This document shows, piece by piece, positions 11,062 through 23,374 of a stretch of DNA of 64,000 nt (positions within the stretch are counted from its first letter, which is position 1; the number at the start of each line of letters is the position of its first letter). The stretch spans positions 911,310-975,309 of the forward strand of contig JASKMD010000019.1 in NCBI GenBank assembly GCA_030144725.1. Direction: 5' to 3'. Source of the stretch: Haematococcus lacustris (Eukaryota > Chlorophyta > Chlorophyceae > Chlamydomonadales > Haematococcaceae). The position numbers and the translations under genes are program-made. The notes under the pieces are model-generated. The model searched no databases. It saw only the letters and a list, made by a program, of their open reading frames with translations, and was not told the origin of the DNA.

Positions 11062-11462
11062 TACCCCCAGCACTCGAACCAAGACCACCTAAGCCCCCGG
11101 TCCCCTGACACCCAGTCAAACCCCCGAGGCCTAGCCCACCCCACCCAAAGAACGCACGAAGCCCCCAGCAGCAACCCTGCAGCTCAGGCTGGCTCGACGG
11201 GAAAGGGGACGGGCCACTGCAAGGAGAGGCGAACAAACAGCTCTCCCCCCCCTGCGCCCTGCCCTCCCCGTACACGTCCAGCACCCACTCCCAGGCTGGG
11301 GCCACGGCGGGGCAGGTCATGAAGGCGTGGGTTAGAGTTTCCAGGCGCCCCGGCTGGCAGAAGCGGCAAGCGGACGAGCCCGGGGCAGCCGTACCCTTGA
11401 GGATGTGGCCCCACAAGGCCCCCACCATGAGGCTGGCGTGAAGCACCCGCAAGGCCACGATT
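11033..11462 (-). pseudogene. LINE copy C, internally deleted C-terminal fragment
   Basis: 3' UTR plus the end of the polyprotein. At about 11270 the sequence jumps from the last ~30 codons to the zinc-knuckle region, skipping about 490 bp present in A2 (roughly 12025-12516). The same breakpoint recurs at about 33503, 38513 and 41427. The fragment stops at about 11462, next to a TATATATA stretch and the poly(T) marking the 3' end of A2. Confidence 0.8.
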
Positions 11463-11470
11463 ATATATAT

Positions 11471-11937
11471 TTTTTTTTTTAAAGGAAGAGCATTACAGGA
11501 GAGTGAGAAAGACTAAAGAAAAGAAGAAGAGAAAGACTACAACAAACAAGGTTTCCCCATACACGAACCCCAAGCACCCCACCCAAACACAGCGGTCCAC
11601 ACACCCCAAGCAAAGGTCCACACACCCCAAGCAAAGGTCCACACACCCCAAGCGAAGGTCCACACCCCACAAGCAACCCCCTCCCAAGGACAACGTCAAG
11701 ACACTCCCCCACACCACCGCCCTCCCCCCTAACTCTGCACACCTCCCCAGGCCCTCCCCACAGAAAACTACCCACACGAGCCCAAGCCCCTCCCCTCGAC
11801 CTGAAACCTAGAACCCTGACCCCAACGCCCAAGCCAAGACCACCTAAGCCCCCGGTCCCTGACACCCAGACAACCCCCCCAAGGCTAGCCCACCCCACCC
11901 ACGGAACGCACTAAGCCACCACCAGCAACCCTGGAGC
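11471..11937 (-). other. 3' UTR and poly(A) tail of LINE A2
   Basis: Non-coding. From the stop codon it runs through a C-rich stretch (plus strand), about three 21-bp tandem units (11600-11670), an AAGAAAAGAAGAAG-like purine tract and the A tail. The purine-rich segment is where both Helitrons landed in related copies. Confidence 0.75.
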
Positions 11938-14900
11938 TCAGGCTGGAACGACGGGGAAGGGGACGGGCCACTGCAAGGAAAGGCGAACAAACAGCTCTCC
12001 CGCCCCCTGCGCCCTGCCCTCCCCCTGCCTAGGCCTCCCTGCTGCCCTCTCCTCCTCCACTCCTCCTGCCCCAACCCTCCCCTCTGCCCCCTCCTGCCCT
12101 CCCCTCCGCTCCCTCCTAGGCTGCGTGGCAAACCAGCCCCCCGACGCCTCGGGCCACAACTGGTCGAAGAGGGCAGCGTCCAGCTCCGGGTCCTTGCCCT
12201 TGAACCAGGTGGAGGGCACAGCGCCGCAGAGGCCCACGCGGATGTCCCTCCCCACCCGATGCCAGTCACGCTTGACGGCCGTGGCGAGGGTGGAGATGAC
12301 CTCCTCCACGACCCGCCTCGCCACCTGCTGTGGCTGCAGGGCTGTAGCGGCTCCTGAGCTGCGGAGGCGCCACACTGCGCCCAGGTAGGCAACGCGCAGC
12401 CGCAGCCACAGCAGGCTGTCAGGGGGCTGAAAGGGGGGGGCTTCGCCGCGGGTGGGGCGCCCACTGAGGAGCAGCATGGCGTCGCCCGAGGGGGGGCGGG
12501 TGCCTGTGAGGCGCCCGTACACGTCCAGCACCCACTCCCAGGCTGGGACCACGGCGGGGCAGGTCATGAAGGCGTGGGTTAGAGTCTCCAGGGGCCCCGG
12601 CTGGCAGAAGCGGCAGGCGGACGAGCCTGGGGCAGCCGCACCCTTGAGGATGTGGCCCCACAAGGCCCTCACCATGAGGCTGGCGTGAAGCACCCGCCAG
12701 GCCACGATGACGTGCTCCCGACGGAGGGTGGGGTCTAGCAGCTCCTTCCACACCTTCGCACACGGCTGGCCCGCCTGAACACCCACAGCCAGCTGGTCCA
12801 CCGTGTCGGCCCGCGGGGCGGGCTGACCAACTGGCTGCCTGCCCCCACGCCGCTGGTGGGCCTCCAGCTGCCGCTCAGCCCGCTGGGCCGCCCTCATCTG
12901 CGGCGAGGGTCGCTGGTGCGCCCTGGCGGAGGTGTCCAGCCAGCGAGGCGGTTGGCTGCCCTGCACCTCCTCGGGGAGCCGCTCCTCCGCATCCCTGCCC
13001 TGCTGTTCCCGCTCCCCCGCTGCCCCCTGGTCTGCCACCTGCTGCGCGCTAGCCTCCCACTTGAGCTCCAGCTCCCTCAGGGCTCCATCAGCCACCGCTG
13101 CCACCTCCGGTTCACCCGCTGCCCGGGGGGGGCGCACACCCCACAGCGCAGGCCACAGGCCCCCACTGGGTGGGTAGAGGGGGTCGGCACTGACGCGCTG
13201 AAGCTGGTGGAGGCGCACCCTGGCATGCTTGACCGAGAAGTCCAGCAGGGTGGTGGTGCCCACGCCCCACACCTGAGGGTCCAGCTGCAGGTGAGCCCAG
13301 GGGCCCAAGAGCCACTCCTCCTTAGGCCAGGTGCCAGGCCCCTCGTCAGCTGGGCCGACAGCCTGCCCTCCCGCCCCGCCCCCTGCGCCCCTACGCCCTC
13401 CACCTCCTCCACGCCCTCGCCCCCTGCCCCCGCCCCGCCCCCTTGCCCGCCCCCCTCCCCTGCCCGCCCCCCTGGCCCCTCCTAGCTCCTGCCCTTGAGC
13501 CTGCTCCTGCGCCATGTGACGCTGGGCGGGTAGAGGTCGGAGGTGGATGGCTCGCTCCTCCGGGGTCAGCCTGTAGCTGGGCTTGTTGAGCCGGGCCACC
13601 GCTGCTGGCTCCCAGGCCGCCCCCTCCTCCGCCCAGAAAGCCCCTAGGGGACCCTGCCCTGTGGGGTCTAGGGGGTAGAGGCGGCCGTTGGGGCCCACCC
13701 AGTGGGAGGGCTGGAGCAGGGGGGTGCGTCGCATCACAAACCCCACCCCTGGCCCAACCCTCAGGCACTCCCACTCCGGCCGTGGAGGCTGCAAGCGGTC
13801 CACCATGCCCTGCCAGGGCTCGGGGAGGCAAGCCCTGACCAGATCCGCAGCCCAGCGGGCCTCCCCCTCCAGCTGGGGGCTGTGGAGGGCCTCCCTAACG
13901 TGGCGGACGTGGGTCCATCCCTGCTCAGCTGCTGCCTCCCTTGCTGCTGGGTTCATGCGGACTTGCGCGTTGTACCACAGCGGCTCCGCCAGCACCGAGA
14001 AGAAGGACTGGCTAGCGGGGGGCACCGCACGGAACAGCTTGAGCTCAGCCAGGGCCGCCACGTGAGCTTGCAGCCGCGGGCTGATGCCTCGCGAGGGGGG
14101 GGCGGTGGGGTCGGTGATGACCCACGTGCTGAGGCCGTGGGAGGGGTCTGCCAGCAGGCTGTGGGTCAGAGGCTGCCAGGGTCGAACCCTGGGCGACCAG
14201 AGCTGGGCCAGCATCTTCGCCAGCATGGCCGTGCTGGTGACCCCCAGGTCGGGAAGCCCCACCCCTCCCTCCCCCCGGGGCATCACGCAGATGGCCTTGC
14301 TAGGGTAGAGGCGGCTGCTGTTGGGGCTGCGCTCCTGGGGCAGGTCTGAGGCTGCCACAAAGCGGTTGACAGCCAAGGCCATGGCTTGCGCCAGAGGAGC
14401 GGAGGGTTGCACGAAGGCCATCTGGTAGATGGACTTGGAGGCCAGGCACTGCTGTGCCACCTGCACCCGCCCCAGGAGGTTGAGGCCTTGGGGCCGCCAA
14501 GGCAGGGAGGCTGCCATCATGGCCGCGGCCGCCTCACCGAAGGCGGCCTCGCTGGTGGCAGTGTAGGAGGCCGCCCCAAGAGGGACCCCCAGGTGGCGCA
14601 CGGGCACCCCCACTCGGACAGCTGGGATGACCACCTCCGGCTCCTGCTCCCCACCCTGCTCCCGCCCGCCCGCCTGCTGCCCTTGCCCGCCACCTTCCCC
14701 CGGCCCACCCCCTAGCCCCTGCTCGCCCACCTGCCCCTGCCCGCCCCCTTCCCACCCGTCACCCCCCCTCCCTCCCCGCCCCGCGCCCTCGGGGCCCGAG
14801 CCCTCCTGGTTACCCGGCCCAGGCTCTGGCTGGGCGCACGGCAGGGCTGAGCTCTTGCTCACGCTAAGCGCAGGGCCCCCAGCAGCGCGGAACAGGCCCA

Positions 14901-17900
14901 GGGCCTCCACTACCACCTTCCCGTCTCTGACCCGATCGAGCACCACGATGGTGAGGTCGTCCGCATACTCCTTGGAGGGGAGCGCTGGGGTGAGGGCAGC
15001 CCTGTGCATGGCCAGAGGGCTGGAGGGGATGGTGGGGGTGCTGATGCGGCCTGTCAGCTGGAGCGAGCTGAGGTAGCTGACCAGCGGCTGGAGCACGATG
15101 CACCAGTAGAGCGGGGAGGCCCCGCTGCCCTGCAGCAGCCCCGACGCAAGGGGGAAGCTGTCGGTGAGGTGGCCATTGACCAGCACCTGGCTCGTGGCAC
15201 CCCGGTGCAGCAGCTGAGCCCAGCGCACATGCCCCTCCCGGCAAAACCCCATGGCCTCCATCGTGTCCTGGAGCAAGCCCCAGGACACGTTGTCATAGGC
15301 CCCCGCCAGGTCCAGCAACAACAGCCAGGCTGGGCTGCCCCGCTGGTGCAGGTATTCCAGCAGGCCCAGGTGGAACTGCACGCTGTCGCTGATGTCCCTG
15401 CCCAGGATGAAGGCCGATTGAGAGGGGGACACCAGCAGGTCCAAGGGCAGCTGCAGCCGGTCCTCCACTGCCCTGGCCACCAGGCGCACGTCGCAGTTGA
15501 GGAGCGTGATGGGGCGGTAGCCGGCCACCTGGTCCCTCGGCTTGCCAGCCTTGGGCACGAGGGTGATGATGCCGGTCAGGAACTCAGCCAGCGGGGCAGG
15601 GTCAGTGGTGTCTGCCAGGGCCTCTTGCAACATGGCCCGCAGCGGCCGCCCTAGCTCCACCCACAGCCGGTCGTAGACCTCCATGGGCAGCCCATCTAGC
15701 CCCGGGGCCTTGCTGTGCGCGCAGCCCTGCAGAGCCCGGCCCAGCTCCTCCTCTGACAGCATAGGGCTGCCATTGGGGCCCTCAGCAGCCCTGGCCTGGG
15801 TGGGGGTGAGGTGGGAGGTGAGGCTGCCGAGCAGCGTGGCGCGCGCAGCTGTGTCCACCGGCTTGGCTGCGTAGACTCCGGTAGGCTCTTCGGCTGAGTA
15901 GTGCTGCTGGAAAGCCCTGCACGCTGCCTTCACCCCGGCCGGTGTGGTGAGGTCTGCTGGCTGACCTGGCTGGCCGGGGAGCTGGAGAGAGGAGATGAGG
16001 GTGGGGGTGTGCGCGGGCTGGTCGCGATGGTAGAAGTAGAAGGAGGAGCGGTCGCCGTAGTACTGGTCGAGGACTGCGCTGGCCAGCAGAGACTGCTGGG
16101 CCCCCTGCTCCCTCGCCCCCACACCCGCCAGGGCTGCGGCCTCTCCCAGGTGCTGCGCAGCCTGCACCTCAGCCTCCCCCTCTCGCTCCACCCGCACCAG
16201 CTGCCGCACGAGGTGAGCCCTGGCCACTGCTGCCGCCTTCTCCCTGCGCTGCTGCAGGTCACGCTGCGCGCGGCGCTGGGCCCGCAGAAAGTGCTGGGCA
16301 CGCATGGCCATGCCCTGCTTGATGCGGGCCCACCTGGCCCTGTGCCCATCCCTAGGCAGCCCCAGCTGACTCGCAGCCTCGTGGTGATGTGCCTCCGCCT
16401 GTAGGAAGACCTTGAGGCAGTCCAGCAGGTCAGGGTTGTCGAGGTGGGCGGGGTGCAGCTGCCAGGGAGCGGGGACGGTGAGAGGCAGATCGGGGGGGCA
16501 CACTGCCACTGACACGGGCCGGTGGTCGGTGGGCACAGGCAGCACCCCCTGGATGGCGCTGTCCATCTGCCACTGCACCAGCTCCTCCGAGATGTACCAC
16601 CGGTCGAGGCGCGCACCCGTCTGCCAACGCTCGCTGAAGTGGGTGAGGTCTCTCTTGGAGGGGTGCAGATGGCGCCACGGGTCCACCAGACCCCGCTCAG
16701 CCACCAGCTGCCGCAGCTGCTCCGCCCCCTGGCCCCGGCTGCCCACCCAGGCCTCCCCATGCTGCGAGCCCTGCGGAATGCCCACTCTGTCCACGGGGGC
16801 TAGGATGCAGTTGAAGTCGCCCCCCATGAGGAGGAGGCGGCGGTCGGCGGCTGGCGGGAGGCAAGCGGGGAGGCACTCTGCGTAGAACGCTGGCCGCTCT
16901 GCCTGCTGCGCCGGGGCGTACACGCACACTAGGGACACCGGCCTGCCTGCGAGCTCCCCGTCTACCCGCAGCACCCGCCCCTGGGCTCCCTCTGCCTGCA
17001 GCTGCACCTGGGTGCACCCCTGGAGGATGGTGGAGGGCTTGACCAAAACCAGGCAGCCTTGGGAGCTGCCGGTGCCGGGGGTGTAAAACCACTGCCCCCG
17101 CCAGGCGGGCTTGGCCCCCGATTGGGCTTCTGCCCACTGCCACACGCTCTCCGCCCTATGGCACTCTTGAAGGAACACCACTTGCGCCGGGCTGTCAGCG
17201 GCCCAGTCAAGCAGGGCCTGCAGTTTGTGCGGCTGGGCAAGGCCCTGCACGTTGAGGGTGACTGCCAAGAACCTGGCGGCCACACCTGGGCGCTGCATGG
17301 CTAGTCCTGGCTTGCCCCCGCGCGGGCTACGCGTGTGTGGAGGAGGGCGGGTGGGCTGGGAAGGGGAGGCGGGCCTGGCAAAGGAGGAGGGCCGGGGGGG
17401 GGGGGGCGGGGGGGCCTCAATGCACGCCAACTTGGCCCCCGGGCGGCGCAGGCGGATCCGAGGCTCACGCGAATAGATGGCCAGCGGGGGCCGCAGGGGC
17501 AGGGGACCGAGCTGCTCGACCTCCTCCCCAAGCTGAGCTGCCTGCTCGGGCTGCTGCCGCTTAGGCACCCTCAACCTCCCCTCCCGGGGCCCTGCTGACT
17601 CAACTACAGGGCTGTCAGAGGAGGCCCCCAGCGAGCTGGCCAGGCTAGCAGAGGGGCTGAGCAACCCGTAGCGGCGCACGTGTGGGGACCCATGGCCCAG
17701 CTGCGCAGCACGCTGCCTGCCAGCTTGCTGGTGCCCAGCACGCCGTGCCTCCCACTCCTCAGAGCTGGAACCGGAAGAGGGAATGCCATACCGGCGCCGG
17801 CTAGGCCCCCCTCTGGCTGGCTGGGTAGCTGGCTGCGTGATGCCTCGCCTCGACCTACACTGAGCCACCCGCTGCCGCTCCTCCCGCCTAGCCCTCCTGT

Positions 17901-20900
17901 CATCCGGGGAGGGGCGCGGAGGTGCCCTCGCGGCGGTGTCAAGCCAGCGGGGAGGCTGACTACCCTGCAGCTCACCGGGCCCAACCCGCACCGTGCCGAG
18001 CCGGGTGCCCAGCCCGGTGGAGGGACCAAGCTCCTGGGCTGGGAGAGGGGCAACTGCGCCAGGCCCCGTGACCTCCGTGCGGCAAGGAGCGGTGTGGGCC
18101 GCTGCCTCGGCGTCCATGGGGTCAAGGGAGGGAGAGCTGGCGGAAGGTTCCCCACCCACCCACTGCCCGGCTGCGGCTAGGCCCCTAGCTGTGGCAGCTC
18201 TCAGCTTACGGGCAGCGAGCTTGCCCTTGGAGGCCAGCACCGCGCCCTTAAAAAGGGCCTTGCCCAGCAACCCCAAGTGCCCCGGGGAGCGCGGAGAGGC
18301 TGATGGGGGATTACCGGCAAGGGAGCCAGTGGCAACAGACCCCTCAAGAGGCACGGGATGGACAGCGGGAGGATAACCAAGGGGGGAAGGGGCGGCCCAA
18401 GGGGGGTTCAGGGGGGCAGAGAGCTGCTGGGGGGGAAGAGGGATGTGGGGGAGATGCACCCCTCGGGGCGGGACAGAGCAAGGCGCATGCGCTCGGGACA
18501 CAAAAGCCCCCTGGGCGCTGGGCTGGAAGATGGTGGGCGTAGGGAAGAGGGTAGGGAGCACGGGTCGGGTAAGGCGAGGGCGATCCAAAACCATCGGAGA
18601 AGGCACGGCCCCAGCCCCAGCCCCAGCCCCAGCCCCAGCCCCAGCCCCAGCCCCAGCCCCAGCCCCAGCCCCAGCCCCAGCCCCAGCCCCAGCCCCAGCC
18701 CCAGCCCCAGCCCCAGCCCCAGCCCCAGCCCCAGCCCTAGCCCCAGCCCCAGCCCCAGCCCCAGCCCCAGCCAGAGCCCCAGCCCCAGCCCCAGCCCCAG
18801 CCCCAGCCCCAGCCCCAGCCCCAGCCCCAGCCCCAGCCCCAGCCCCAGCCCCAGCCCCAGCCCCAGCCCCAGCCCCAGCCCCAGCCCCAGCCCCAGCCCC
18901 AGCCCCAGCCCCAGCCCCAGCCCCAGCCCCAGCCCCAGCCCCAGCCCCAGCCCCAGCCCCAGCCCCAGACCCAGACCCAGCCCCAGCCCCAGCCCCAGCC
19001 CCAGCCCCAGCCCCAGCCCCAGCCCCAGCCCCAGCCCCAGACCCAGCCCCAGCCCCAGCCCCAGCCCGCGCCCCAGCCCCAGCCCGCTGCTGCTGCTGCT
19101 GCTGCTGGTGCTGCTGTTGCCGGTGCTGTTGCCGCTGCGGCTGCTGCTGTTGCTGTTGCTGCTGCGCTACAGGCACCATCCTCGCCCCCTCTGTGCCAGC
19201 AGTGCCACCCCCTGCTGAGGTGCGCTGGTGAGGAGTGGCGGAAGCCTGCGGCTGACTAGCTGTGATAGCCCTGCCGTCCAGCGACTCTGCCCCTCCGCAA
19301 TCGGGCCGAGTGGCCTCGTCTTGGGTAGCAGCGGGCGAGGCGGAGGGGGAGGAGAGGAGAGCTGATAGCAGCTCCGGCTGAGGGTCTAGGGTGCTCCTAC
19401 CGGCTCGGAGGGCCCTGCTAGCGGCGGAGAACACGACGGCTAGAGCCTTGGCCCCCACATCCCCCGACTTACCTCCGGTGGAGCTGGTCATGTCCAAGCG
19501 GGGAAGAAGGGACCTCCTGCCTCGTGTAGGAGCTGCTGCACCGCCAAGCTGGAAAGGTCGACTCGCGGGCCCCTGACCAGAGGAGGGGGCGGCTGGGCTG
19601 CTCGGCGACAGACCCTGCGCCTCCTTCTCCCCCGGCTGCGCTGACTCACCCCTTGAGCACACCCGGGCAGCCCAGGACGGGCCCAGCCACGGAGTCCCCC
19701 CAGAAAGCTCTGTTGTAGCTGGGCCCCAGGAGCTATCGAACCGGGAAGGCCTTCCACGGGGCGGAGCAGACGGGTGGATCCCGAGACCCTTGAGCCCTGG
19801 CCCTCTAGCCCCTGACTCATCCCCCGCCCCCGTAACAGCCTCTGTCCCCGCCCCCGCTCCCACCCCAGGGCTGTGCTGCTGCTGCTGCTGCTGGGTCACC
19901 TGGGCGCCCTGCGCCACCCGGGCCCCCTCATCCCCAGCGGTGCCACCCCCATCTGAGGTGCGCTGGAGGGGGGCGGCAGCAGCTGAGGCAGGGTTAGGGT
20001 CCCGGGAGGTAGGGCTGTGCTGCTGCCGCTGCTGGACCACCCGGGCGCCCTGCACCACCCGGGCCCCCTCATCCCCAGCCGTGCCACCCCCAACTGAGGT
20101 GCGCTGGAGGGGGGCGGCAGCAGCTGAGGCAGGATTAGGGTCCCGGGAGGTAGGGCTGTGCTGCTGCCGCTGCTGGACCACCTGGGCGCCCTGCACCACC
20201 CGGGCCCCCTCATCCCCAGCCGTGCCACCCCCATCTGAGGTGCGCTGGAGGGGGGCGGCAGCAGCTGAGGCAGGGTTGGGGTCCCGGGAGGTAGGGCTGT
20301 GCTGCTGCCGCTGCTGGACCACCTGGGCGCCCTGCACCACCCGGGCCCCCTCATCCCCAGCCGTGCCACCCCCAACTGAGGTGCGCTGGAGGGGGGCGGC
20401 AGCAGCTGAGGCAGGGTGAGGGCCCCGAGAGGTAGGGCTATGCAGCGTCTGCTGCTGCTGATCACCCTGGGCGGCCTGCGCCACCCGGGCCCCCTCATCC
20501 CCATCTGTGCCACCCCCATCTGAGGTGCGCTGGAGGGGGGCGGCAGCAGCTGAGGCAGGGTCAGGGTCCCGGGAGGTAGGGCTGTGCTGCTGCTGCTGCT
20601 CAGCCACTTCGGCCCTCTGCGCCACCCGGGCCCCCCCATCTCCAAGGGTGCTACCCTTAAGAGGTGAGATGTGTAGATGTTGTTGCCACTGAACTCCGAG
20701 CACCTCCCGAAGAGACCCTTCACCTGTCGTGCCCTTGCCTGTTACCTGCCCCTCTGCGACTTGTAGGGCAAGGGGAACACCTGGAGGTTGGGCGAGGGGC
20801 TGAGCAGAGGGTGGTGGGGGAGCTTGCGCAGGGGAAGCACATGGTGGCTGGGCATGGGGCTGGGCAGAGGGAGGTGGGGGAAGTTGAGCAGGGGGAGGCG

Positions 20901-22344
20901 GTGGAGGTAGAGCCGGGGAGTGACCAGCAGGCTGGGCAGGGGGCTGGACCGGGGGGTGGGGAGGAGGATGGGCTGGGGGTGGAAGGGGAGGTAGAGCTGG
21001 GGGGTCACCTGGTGACTGGGTCGGGGGCTGAGCAGGGTGTGGTGGGGTAGGTTGAGCAGGGGGGGGCGGGGGAGGTAGAGCAAGGGGGTCACCAGGAGGC
21101 TGGGAAGGGAGTTGGGCAGGGGGCTGAGGATGAGGATGGGAAGGGGGAGGAGGGGGAGGTTGAGCAAGGGTGTCACCTGGTGGCTGGGTATGGGGCTGGG
21201 CAGGGGGTGGAGGGGGAGATCGAGCAGGGGGGTCACCTGGTGACTGGGCATGGGGCTGGGCAGGGGATGGTGGGGGAGGTTGAGCAGTGGGAGGCGGGGG
21301 AGGATGAACGGGGGGTCCACCAGAAGGCTGGGCAGGGGGTTGGGGAGGAGGATGGGCAGGGGGAGGCGGGGGAGGTTGAGCAGGGGGGTCACCTGGTGGC
21401 TGGGCAGGAGCCTGGGCAGGGGGGGGTCCTTGGTCGAGCAGAGGCAGTGTGTCCCCCCACAGCTGCAGGATCTGCAGCTTGCCCCAGCCAGTAGGGGTGA
21501 CATACACCTCAGGCAGCAGGGCTAGCTTCGGGTCCCCTAGAGGGGGCACCACGACAGCCTCCACTATGGCCCCGTTACCCCCTGGCGACCCCCAGAAACT
21601 GCTGGTGCGGGAATGGGCACCCAGCCGCTCGCTGAGCACGACTGCTGTGTGCAGGTCCAGGGCCTCCGGCAAGCCTGCTGTTGGGGCCGGGCTGACCTTG
21701 TACCCCACTGCCTTGAGCACCCCCTCTACCAGACCCTCCCTAGACGCCAGGGGGTAGTGGTGGTGGAAGACCAGCTTGACTGCACCTGGGGGGGGGCCAT
21801 GGTCCATGGGCTCCACGGGCACACGCACGCTCCGGCCAAAGAGAGGCACCTCCAACCACGGCTGGGAGATGAACTGGGAGTCCAAGGCCCTGCCCTCCAT
21901 GCTGGCAGCATCATGCACGACCACCAAACTGTAGTGGGGGTGGCCTGCAGTGTGGAGGGTGGAGAGGGAGGCAACAGCGCTGCCATGCAACTGTTTGTGA
22001 GCCAGCAGAGCTGTGCTGCAAGCCTCTGCGAGAGCCCAGGCATCTTCATAAGGGGCAGGCAGCAGGGGGCTAAGCTGCTGGAGCCGCTGCAGCTCCTTGC
22101 TGGCGACGCGCCCGATTGGCATGAGCCACGCCATGGGCCCGCCGACCAGGGGCTCTAAAAGGGGAGGGCATGGCTCCCGGGACAAGAGAGGGGCCCGGGA
22201 CCACGCCAAGTGCCGAAAGACAGGCACAAGCTGCTGCGATCTGCAGCTGGCCTCCATGACGCGATAAGCCGAAGCAACCTGGAGGGCCACAGGCGCAGGC
22301 AACACGCGAGCTTGAGACGGGCACAAACTATGGGTCAAGCGCAC
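11938..22344 (-). CDS. LINE A2 polyprotein: AP-endonuclease and reverse transcriptase
   Basis: A single frame of 3,468 codons. Residues ~1-300 are a globular region of unknown fold, ~300-560 Pro-rich, ~560-1060 imperfect Ala/Gln repeats, ~1060-1085 poly-Gln and ~1087-1245 (Gly-Ala)n. The exonuclease-endonuclease-phosphatase domain spans ~1683-1945 ([21 protein letters not shown] and TDHRPVSV motifs). RT spans ~2195-2600 ([21 protein letters not shown] and catalytic YADD near residue 2460). A C-x2-C...H...C knuckle of zf-RVT type lies near residue 3245. The protein would nick the target and copy LINE RNA there. L1-type LINEs usually have two ORFs; here both regions are fused. The first codon is GTG; the first in-frame ATG is at 22257. 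All catalytic motifs look intact. Confidence 0.88.
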   Translation of the reverse strand: MRLTHSLCPSQARVLPAPVALQVASAYRVMEASCRSQQLVPVFRHLAWSRAPLLSREPCPPLLEPLVGGPMAWLMPIGRVASKELQRLQQLSPLLPAPYEDAWALAEACSTALLAHKQLHGSAVASLSTLHTAGHPHYSLVVVHDAASMEGRALDSQFISQPWLEVPLFGRSVRVPVEPMDHGPPPGAVKLVFHHHYPLASREGLVEGVLKAVGYKVSPAPTAGLPEALDLHTAVVLSERLGAHSRTSSFWGSPGGNGAIVEAVVVPPLGDPKLALLPEVYVTPTGWGKLQILQLWGDTLPLLDQGPPPAQAPAQPPGDPPAQPPPPPPAHPPPQPPAQPSGGPPVHPPPPPTAQPPPPSPAQPHAQSPGDPPARSPPPPPAQPHTQPPGDTLAQPPPPPPSHPHPQPPAQLPSQPPGDPLALPPPPPPAQPTPPHPAQPPTQSPGDPPALPPLPPPAHPPPHPPVQPPAQPAGHSPALPPPPPPAQLPPPPSAQPHAQPPCASPAQAPPPPSAQPLAQPPGVPLALQVAEGQVTGKGTTGEGSLREVLGVQWQQHLHISPLKGSTLGDGGARVAQRAEVAEQQQQHSPTSRDPDPASAAAAPLQRTSDGGGTDGDEGARVAQAAQGDQQQQTLHSPTSRGPHPASAAAAPLQRTSVGGGTAGDEGARVVQGAQVVQQRQQHSPTSRDPNPASAAAAPLQRTSDGGGTAGDEGARVVQGAQVVQQRQQHSPTSRDPNPASAAAAPLQRTSVGGGTAGDEGARVVQGARVVQQRQQHSPTSRDPNPASAAAAPLQRTSDGGGTAGDEGARVAQGAQVTQQQQQQHSPGVGAGAGTEAVTGAGDESGARGPGLKGLGIHPSAPPRGRPSRFDSSWGPATTELSGGTPWLGPSWAARVCSRGESAQPGEKEAQGLSPSSPAAPSSGQGPASRPFQLGGAAAPTRGRRSLLPRLDMTSSTGGKSGDVGAKALAVVFSAASRALRAGRSTLDPQPELLSALLSSPSASPAATQDEATRPDCGGAESLDGRAITASQPQASATPHQRTSAGGGTAGTEGARMVPVAQQQQQQQQPQRQQHRQQQHQQQQQQQRAGAGARAGAGAGAGSGAGAGAGAGAGAGAGAGAGAGSGSGAGAGAGAGAGAGAGAGAGAGAGAGAGAGAGAGAGAGAGAGAGAGAGAGAGAGAGAGAGAGAGALAGAGAGAGAGARAGAGAGAGAGAGAGAGAGAGAGAGAGAGAGAGAGAGAGAGAGAVPSPMVLDRPRLTRPVLPTLFPTPTIFQPSAQGAFVSRAHAPCSVPPRGVHLPHIPLPPQQLSAPLNPPWAAPSPLGYPPAVHPVPLEGSVATGSLAGNPPSASPRSPGHLGLLGKALFKGAVLASKGKLAARKLRAATARGLAAAGQWVGGEPSASSPSLDPMDAEAAAHTAPCRTEVTGPGAVAPLPAQELGPSTGLGTRLGTVRVGPGELQGSQPPRWLDTAARAPPRPSPDDRRARREERQRVAQCRSRRGITQPATQPARGGPSRRRYGIPSSGSSSEEWEARRAGHQQAGRQRAAQLGHGSPHVRRYGLLSPSASLASSLGASSDSPVVESAGPREGRLRVPKRQQPEQAAQLGEEVEQLGPLPLRPPLAIYSREPRIRLRRPGAKLACIEAPPPPPPRPSSFARPASPSQPTRPPPHTRSPRGGKPGLAMQRPGVAARFLAVTLNVQGLAQPHKLQALLDWAADSPAQVVFLQECHRAESVWQWAEAQSGAKPAWRGQWFYTPGTGSSQGCLVLVKPSTILQGCTQVQLQAEGAQGRVLRVDGELAGRPVSLVCVYAPAQQAERPAFYAECLPACLPPAADRRLLLMGGDFNCILAPVDRVGIPQGSQHGEAWVGSRGQGAEQLRQLVAERGLVDPWRHLHPSKRDLTHFSERWQTGARLDRWYISEELVQWQMDSAIQGVLPVPTDHRPVSVAVCPPDLPLTVPAPWQLHPAHLDNPDLLDCLKVFLQAEAHHHEAASQLGLPRDGHRARWARIKQGMAMRAQHFLRAQRRAQRDLQQRREKAAAVARAHLVRQLVRVEREGEAEVQAAQHLGEAAALAGVGAREQGAQQSLLASAVLDQYYGDRSSFYFYHRDQPAHTPTLISSLQLPGQPGQPADLTTPAGVKAACRAFQQHYSAEEPTGVYAAKPVDTAARATLLGSLTSHLTPTQARAAEGPNGSPMLSEEELGRALQGCAHSKAPGLDGLPMEVYDRLWVELGRPLRAMLQEALADTTDPAPLAEFLTGIITLVPKAGKPRDQVAGYRPITLLNCDVRLVARAVEDRLQLPLDLLVSPSQSAFILGRDISDSVQFHLGLLEYLHQRGSPAWLLLLDLAGAYDNVSWGLLQDTMEAMGFCREGHVRWAQLLHRGATSQVLVNGHLTDSFPLASGLLQGSGASPLYWCIVLQPLVSYLSSLQLTGRISTPTIPSSPLAMHRAALTPALPSKEYADDLTIVVLDRVRDGKVVVEALGLFRAAGGPALSVSKSSALPCAQPEPGPGNQEGSGPEGAGRGGRGGDGWEGGGQGQVGEQGLGGGPGEGGGQGQQAGGREQGGEQEPEVVIPAVRVGVPVRHLGVPLGAASYTATSEAAFGEAAAAMMAASLPWRPQGLNLLGRVQVAQQCLASKSIYQMAFVQPSAPLAQAMALAVNRFVAASDLPQERSPNSSRLYPSKAICVMPRGEGGVGLPDLGVTSTAMLAKMLAQLWSPRVRPWQPLTHSLLADPSHGLSTWVITDPTAPPSRGISPRLQAHVAALAELKLFRAVPPASQSFFSVLAEPLWYNAQVRMNPAAREAAAEQGWTHVRHVREALHSPQLEGEARWAADLVRACLPEPWQGMVDRLQPPRPEWECLRVGPGVGFVMRRTPLLQPSHWVGPNGRLYPLDPTGQGPLGAFWAEEGAAWEPAAVARLNKPSYRLTPEERAIHLRPLPAQRHMAQEQAQGQELGGARGAGRGGGRARGRGGGRGRGRGGGGGRRGAGGGAGGQAVGPADEGPGTWPKEEWLLGPWAHLQLDPQVWGVGTTTLLDFSVKHARVRLHQLQRVSADPLYPPSGGLWPALWGVRPPRAAGEPEVAAVADGALRELELKWEASAQQVADQGAAGEREQQGRDAEERLPEEVQGSQPPRWLDTSARAHQRPSPQMRAAQRAERQLEAHQRRGGRQPVGQPAPRADTVDQLAVGVQAGQPCAKVWKELLDPTLRREHVIVAWRVLHASLMVRALWGHILKGAAAPGSSACRFCQPGPLETLTHAFMTCPAVVPAWEWVLDVYGRLTGTRPPSGDAMLLLSGRPTRGEAPPFQPPDSLLWLRLRVAYLGAVWRLRSSGAATALQPQQVARRVVEEVISTLATAVKRDWHRVGRDIRVGLCGAVPSTWFKGKDPELDAALFDQLWPEASGGWFATQPRRERRGGQEGAEGRVGAGGVEEERAAGRPRQGEGRAQGAGELFVRLSLQWPVPFPVVPA
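18609..19085 (-). repeat. GGGGCT hexanucleotide array (poly Gly-Ala coding), copy A2
   Basis: Same composition and total length as in A1, but with two clustered CAGACC variants followed by one isolated variant instead of three plus one. Strong G-quadruplex potential on the LINE sense strand. Confidence 0.95.
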
Positions 22345-23140
22345 TGGTTGAGCACTTAACTCAGCCTTCCCCCATTGACCCGGGGGCTAGGCTTGGTTCT
22401 CAGGTACGCCGGCTCGCACTGAATTCAGTGGAGCACACCCCGGCGGTGGGCCTCCGACCGTAGTCGTCTACTTTGCAGTGACGCGACAGGCGGCGGCAGA
22501 AGGCGAGGCACGCGGGGGGAGGAGGAAGGGGGGGAGAAGGAGAAGAGGGTGGGGGAAGGGCAGCTGGGCGGAAGCTGCAGCGGTTGAGGCGGTTGCCTCA
22601 GGAAACCGATAGCGTTGTAGGCTCCCGCGAACTGCTGGCTGTGGTCCGCACAAGAAGCAACAGCAGCTGCACACAGCGATAGCAGGAAAGGACCTGCGGC
22701 TGGAAAGGCTGCTAGAGGCGGTTGGAGCGGTTACACCTGCGGCAGCTGCGAGGTAGCGGCGGCTGGGATGAGGCGCTCAGGTGGCGGCGCCTGAGAGAAA
22801 TGGCTGCGGCTGGCGCAACCTGACAGACGTTAGGTAGCGGAAAGCCGAAAAGAGCAAAAGCGCTGCTGGCGGCTGCTGGCGGCTGGGTGGCGGCTGGTGG
22901 CGGCTGGCTGCGGCTGGCTGCGGCTGAGAGCAGACAGACAAAGACGACCACACCACCTTAACGCAGCTCCTGCTCCTTGCTGTTTAGCTGCTCCGCAGGC
23001 TGAAACTCGCGACTTGCTGCCTTAGCAACAAAAACTGCGAAACAACGCTCCTCCAGCTGCTCCTGCTGCGAAAACGCTAGCTGTGCTAACGGGAGGCGCT
23101 ATCTCGCGACCCACGCGAAACGGCAGGCTGCGAAAAGTGC
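22345..23140 (-). other. 5' UTR of LINE A2
   Basis: Same sequence as 4202-4997, without the outermost monomers found in A1. It joins a LINE coding fragment at 23141. An in-frame TAG lies about 16 codons upstream of the GTG at 22344, with no in-frame ATG between. Nothing else is recognisable. Confidence 0.6.
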
Positions 23141-23374
23141 CCTGTGGGGTCTGGAGGGTAGAGGTGGCCGTTGCGGCCCACCCAGTGGAGGGCTGGAGCA
23201 GGGGGATGCGCCGCATCACAAACCCCACCCCTGGCCCAACCCTCAGGCACTCCCACTCCGGCTGTGGCGGCTGCAGGCGGTCTACCATGCCCTGCCAGGG
23301 CTCGGGGAGGCAAGCCCTGACCAGGTCCGCAGCCCAGCGGGCCTCCCCCTCAAGTTCGGGGCTGTGGAGGGCCT
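23141..23374 (-). pseudogene. LINE coding fragment at the duplication junction
   Basis: Piece of the post-RT region of a LINE (equivalent to ~13640-13880 of A2), identical to 30741-30974. It ends at the tandem-duplication breakpoint. Confidence 0.8.

Larger units (their letters stand above)
11471..23140 (-). mobile_element. Full-length L1-type LINE copy A2 (11.7 kb)
   Basis: On the minus strand: 5' UTR (23140-22345), one long open frame (22344-11938), 3' UTR with 21-bp repeats (11937-11481) and a 10-nt A tail (plus-strand T run 11471-11480). The AP-type endonuclease, RT and C-terminal Zn knuckle without RNase H place it with L1-clade LINEs. No matching target duplication is seen at 11470 and 23141 (or 30741), so at least one flank was rearranged. 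It is the best candidate in the window for a functional LINE. Confidence 0.9.
15767..23374. repeat. 7.6-kb tandem duplication, unit 1
   Basis: This segment, from just upstream of the RT of A2 through its 5' UTR into flanking LINE sequence, is repeated directly at 23373-30974. The copies appear identical except for a 6-bp difference in the GGGGCT array (offset 7,606 left of the array, 7,600 right of it). Confidence 0.92.

Noticed and set aside
11033..11088. N-terminal extension of the LINE B frame
   Set aside because: These codons come from the target 3' UTR and target-site duplication, not from LINE B.
23282..23374. Last ~30 codons of the A3 frame as a real C-terminus
   Set aside because: They lie beyond the tandem-duplication breakpoint, in an unrelated frame of another LINE fragment.
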